Both the position numbers and the translations under genes were made by a program. Source: CAZHAC01 sp964383855 (GTDB taxonomy: Bacteria; Chloroflexota; Dormibacteria; Dormibacterales; Dormibacteraceae). Taken from it: a DNA stretch of 38,111 bases. The notes below the pieces were generated by a model, which did no database searches, had not been told where the DNA came from, and saw only the letters and a program-made list of their open reading frames with translations. The stretch is taken from assembly GCA_964383855.1 (NCBI GenBank), contig CAYLIP010000022.1, positions 1-38,111 on the forward strand, written 5' to 3'. Below are positions 36,996-38,111 of this stretch, piece after piece (within the stretch, counting starts at the first letter, position 1; each line of letters opens with the position of its first letter).

Positions 36996-37001
36996 AGTCT
37001 A
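36996..37001 (-). promoter_or_regulatory. Candidate leaderless -10 (TAGACT) for the LarA-like gene
   Basis: TAGACT ends 6 nt before the ATG at 36989. The intervening CATCCC has no Shine-Dalgarno. Confidence 0.5.
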
Positions 37002-37012
37002 GGAGGGCTCTC

Positions 37013-37432
37013 CTAACCCGGTCCTTCGGGGAACCTCTGCCGCAGCCACGCCACGATCTCCTCGAGCGGCGTGCCCGGCGTGAAGATCTCGGACACGCCG
37101 CGCTTCTTGAGCTCGGCGATGTCCTCGTCGGGGATGATCCCGCCGCCGAAGACGACGATGTCGGTCGCCTTCTTCGACTCCAGCTCCTCGATGACGGCGG
37201 GAAAGAGCGTCATGTGGGCGCCCGAGTGCAGCGAGAGCCCGATCACCTGCGCATCCTCCTGGAGCGCGGCATCGACGACCATGGCCGGCGTCTGCCGGAG
37301 GCCGGTGTAGATGACCTCGTAGCCGGCGTCGCGCAGCGCCCGCGCCACCACCTTGACGCCGCGGTCGTGCCCGTCGAGGCCGACCTTGGCAACCACGATG
37401 CGCACTGGCTTGGAGGGGGCGCGCGCGCTCAT
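37013..37432 (-). CDS. mcmA2: Methylmalonyl-CoA mutase, B12-binding small subunit
   Basis: This 139-aa protein is the stand-alone cobalamin-binding domain of methylmalonyl-CoA mutase, which interconverts methylmalonyl-CoA and succinyl-CoA. The base-off B12 motif D-x-H-x-x-G is GLDGHDRG (D20, H22, G25), followed by GLSLHSGAH and VVFGGGIIPDED, as in other B12 domains of this family. Its ATG overlaps the stop of the large subunit by one base (TGATG), so the subunits are coupled. Confidence 0.95.
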   Translation of the reverse strand: MSARAPSKPVRIVVAKVGLDGHDRGVKVVARALRDAGYEVIYTGLRQTPAMVVDAALQEDAQVIGLSLHSGAHMTLFPAVIEELESKKATDIVVFGGGIIPDEDIAELKKRGVSEIFTPGTPLEEIVAWLRQRFPEGPG

Positions 37433-38111
37433 CAGATGATCGCCTTCTCCGTGTAGAGGCCGAACACGTCGGAGAGCACGCCCATGATCTCGCCCTCGGT
37501 CGCGTAGGCGCGCACCGCGTCGACGATGCAGGGCATCGTGTTGCCGGAAGGCGTCTGGGCAACCTTGCGAAGCTCGTTGAGCGCCCGCGTCACGGCCGCC
37601 TGGTCGCGCCGGGCGCGGACCTGGCGCACCCGCTCGACCTGCTCCAGCTCGACCTGCGGCGAGATGCGCAGGATCTCGAGCTCGTCATCCTCGTTGCCGC
37701 CTTCGAAGGCATTGACGCCCACGATGACCCGGCGGCCCTGCTCCAGCTCCTGCTGGTAGCGGAAGGAGGCGTCCGCGATCTCCTTCTGGAAGAACCCGCT
37801 CTCGATCGCGGGGATCACGCCGCCGTACTCGTCGATCCGCCGGAAGTAGTCCTCGGCCTGGCGCTCCATCTCGTCGGTCAGCGCCTCCACGAAGTAGGAG
37901 CCGCCCAGCGGGTCGACGGTGTTGGCGACGCCGGTCTCGAAGGCCAGCATCTGCTGCGTCCGCAGGGCGATCCGCGCCGCCTTGTCGGTCGGCAGCGCCA
38001 GCACCTCGTCCATCGCGTTGGTGTGCAGGGACTGGGTGCCGCCCATGACCGCCGCCAGCCCCTCGACCGCGGTCCGGGCGATGTTGAGCTCGGGCTGCTG
38101 CGCGGTCAGGG
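37432..38111 (-). CDS. mcmA1: Methylmalonyl-CoA mutase large (catalytic) subunit, N-terminus beyond window
   Basis: This is the C-terminal part, about 226 residues, of the catalytic subunit; the frame is open to the right edge. Recognisable family stretches are LHTNAMDEVLALPTDKAARI, TQQMLAFETGVANTVDPLGG and ESGFFQKEIADASFRYQQEL. The TIM-barrel active site and substrate channel lie mostly outside. The subunit would use adenosylcobalamin held by the small subunit encoded just downstream. Confidence 0.95.
   Translation of the reverse strand, partial: LTAQQPELNIARTAVEGLAAVMGGTQSLHTNAMDEVLALPTDKAARIALRTQQMLAFETGVANTVDPLGGSYFVEALTDEMERQAEDYFRRIDEYGGVIPAIESGFFQKEIADASFRYQQELEQGRRVIVGVNAFEGGNEDDELEILRISPQVELEQVERVRQVRARRDQAAVTRALNELRKVAQTPSGNTMPCIVDAVRAYATEGEIMGVLSDVFGLYTEKAII

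Overview
The window is a very GC-rich (by eye about 70%), densely coded bacterial chromosome fragment. It holds about 46 protein genes and no rRNA, tRNA, CRISPR array, integrase or transposase that I can recognise. One run of exactly 100 Ns marks a scaffold join, so this is probably a draft or metagenome-assembled genome. The gene set includes an F420-type luciferase-like oxidoreductase, system I cytochrome c maturation with a Cys-type CcmE, a two-subunit methylmalonyl-CoA mutase, MscL channels with zinc ribbons, and many starts that look leaderless. This suggests a high-GC soil lineage near Chloroflexota/Dormibacterota or Actinobacteriota. That placement is inference; no marker gene here decides it.

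Left part (1-14.7 kb): an M23 endopeptidase cut by the edge, then a phosphonate/phosphate-type ABC importer (phnD-phnC-phnE-phnD, minus strand) whose upstream region carries three copies of a 10-bp repeat, two of them at an 11-bp period. Divergent from it are a zinc MDR dehydrogenase and SurE nucleotidase, then an unusual Cys-rich HELxE protein coupled to a phospholipase C/acid-phosphatase-type phosphoesterase. A DUF1801 protein and an RNase J-like metallo-beta-lactamase protein follow, then a UgpA-UgpE-UgpB-like importer without its ATPase. Together these look like phosphorus and organophosphate scavenging. Adenosine deaminase and a NUDIX hydrolase follow the importer.

Middle (14.7-22.2 kb): two tandem mscL genes (the second with an apparent 1-nt deletion), then pyrimidine salvage (DinB-like protein, upp, udp, deoA), a CsaA-like protein, the scaffold gap with hairpins, a divergent DtxR-family regulator/ZIP transporter pair with a candidate operator, a helical protein of unknown function and a second NUDIX hydrolase.

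Right part (22.2-38.1 kb): a 12-gene minus-strand run from 30.9 down to 22.2 kb. It encodes a zinc-ribbon/degenerate GGDEF protein, a histidine phosphatase, a GH1 glycosidase, an LLM oxidoreductase, a TlpA/CcmG thioredoxin, CcmE, CcmF, a 53-aa CcmI-like protein, CcmA, CcmB, CcmC and a 32-aa CcmD-like protein. Beyond it lie RarA, a divergent nucleoside diphosphate kinase with a C-terminal extension, MscS, ribosomal protein L25, an L,D-transpeptidase, a LarA-like protein and methylmalonyl-CoA mutase (small subunit complete, large subunit cut by the right edge).

A theme across the window is a TANNNT hexamer placed 6-10 nt before the start codon of nearly every operon-leading gene. It points to widespread leaderless transcription and helps choose several start codons.
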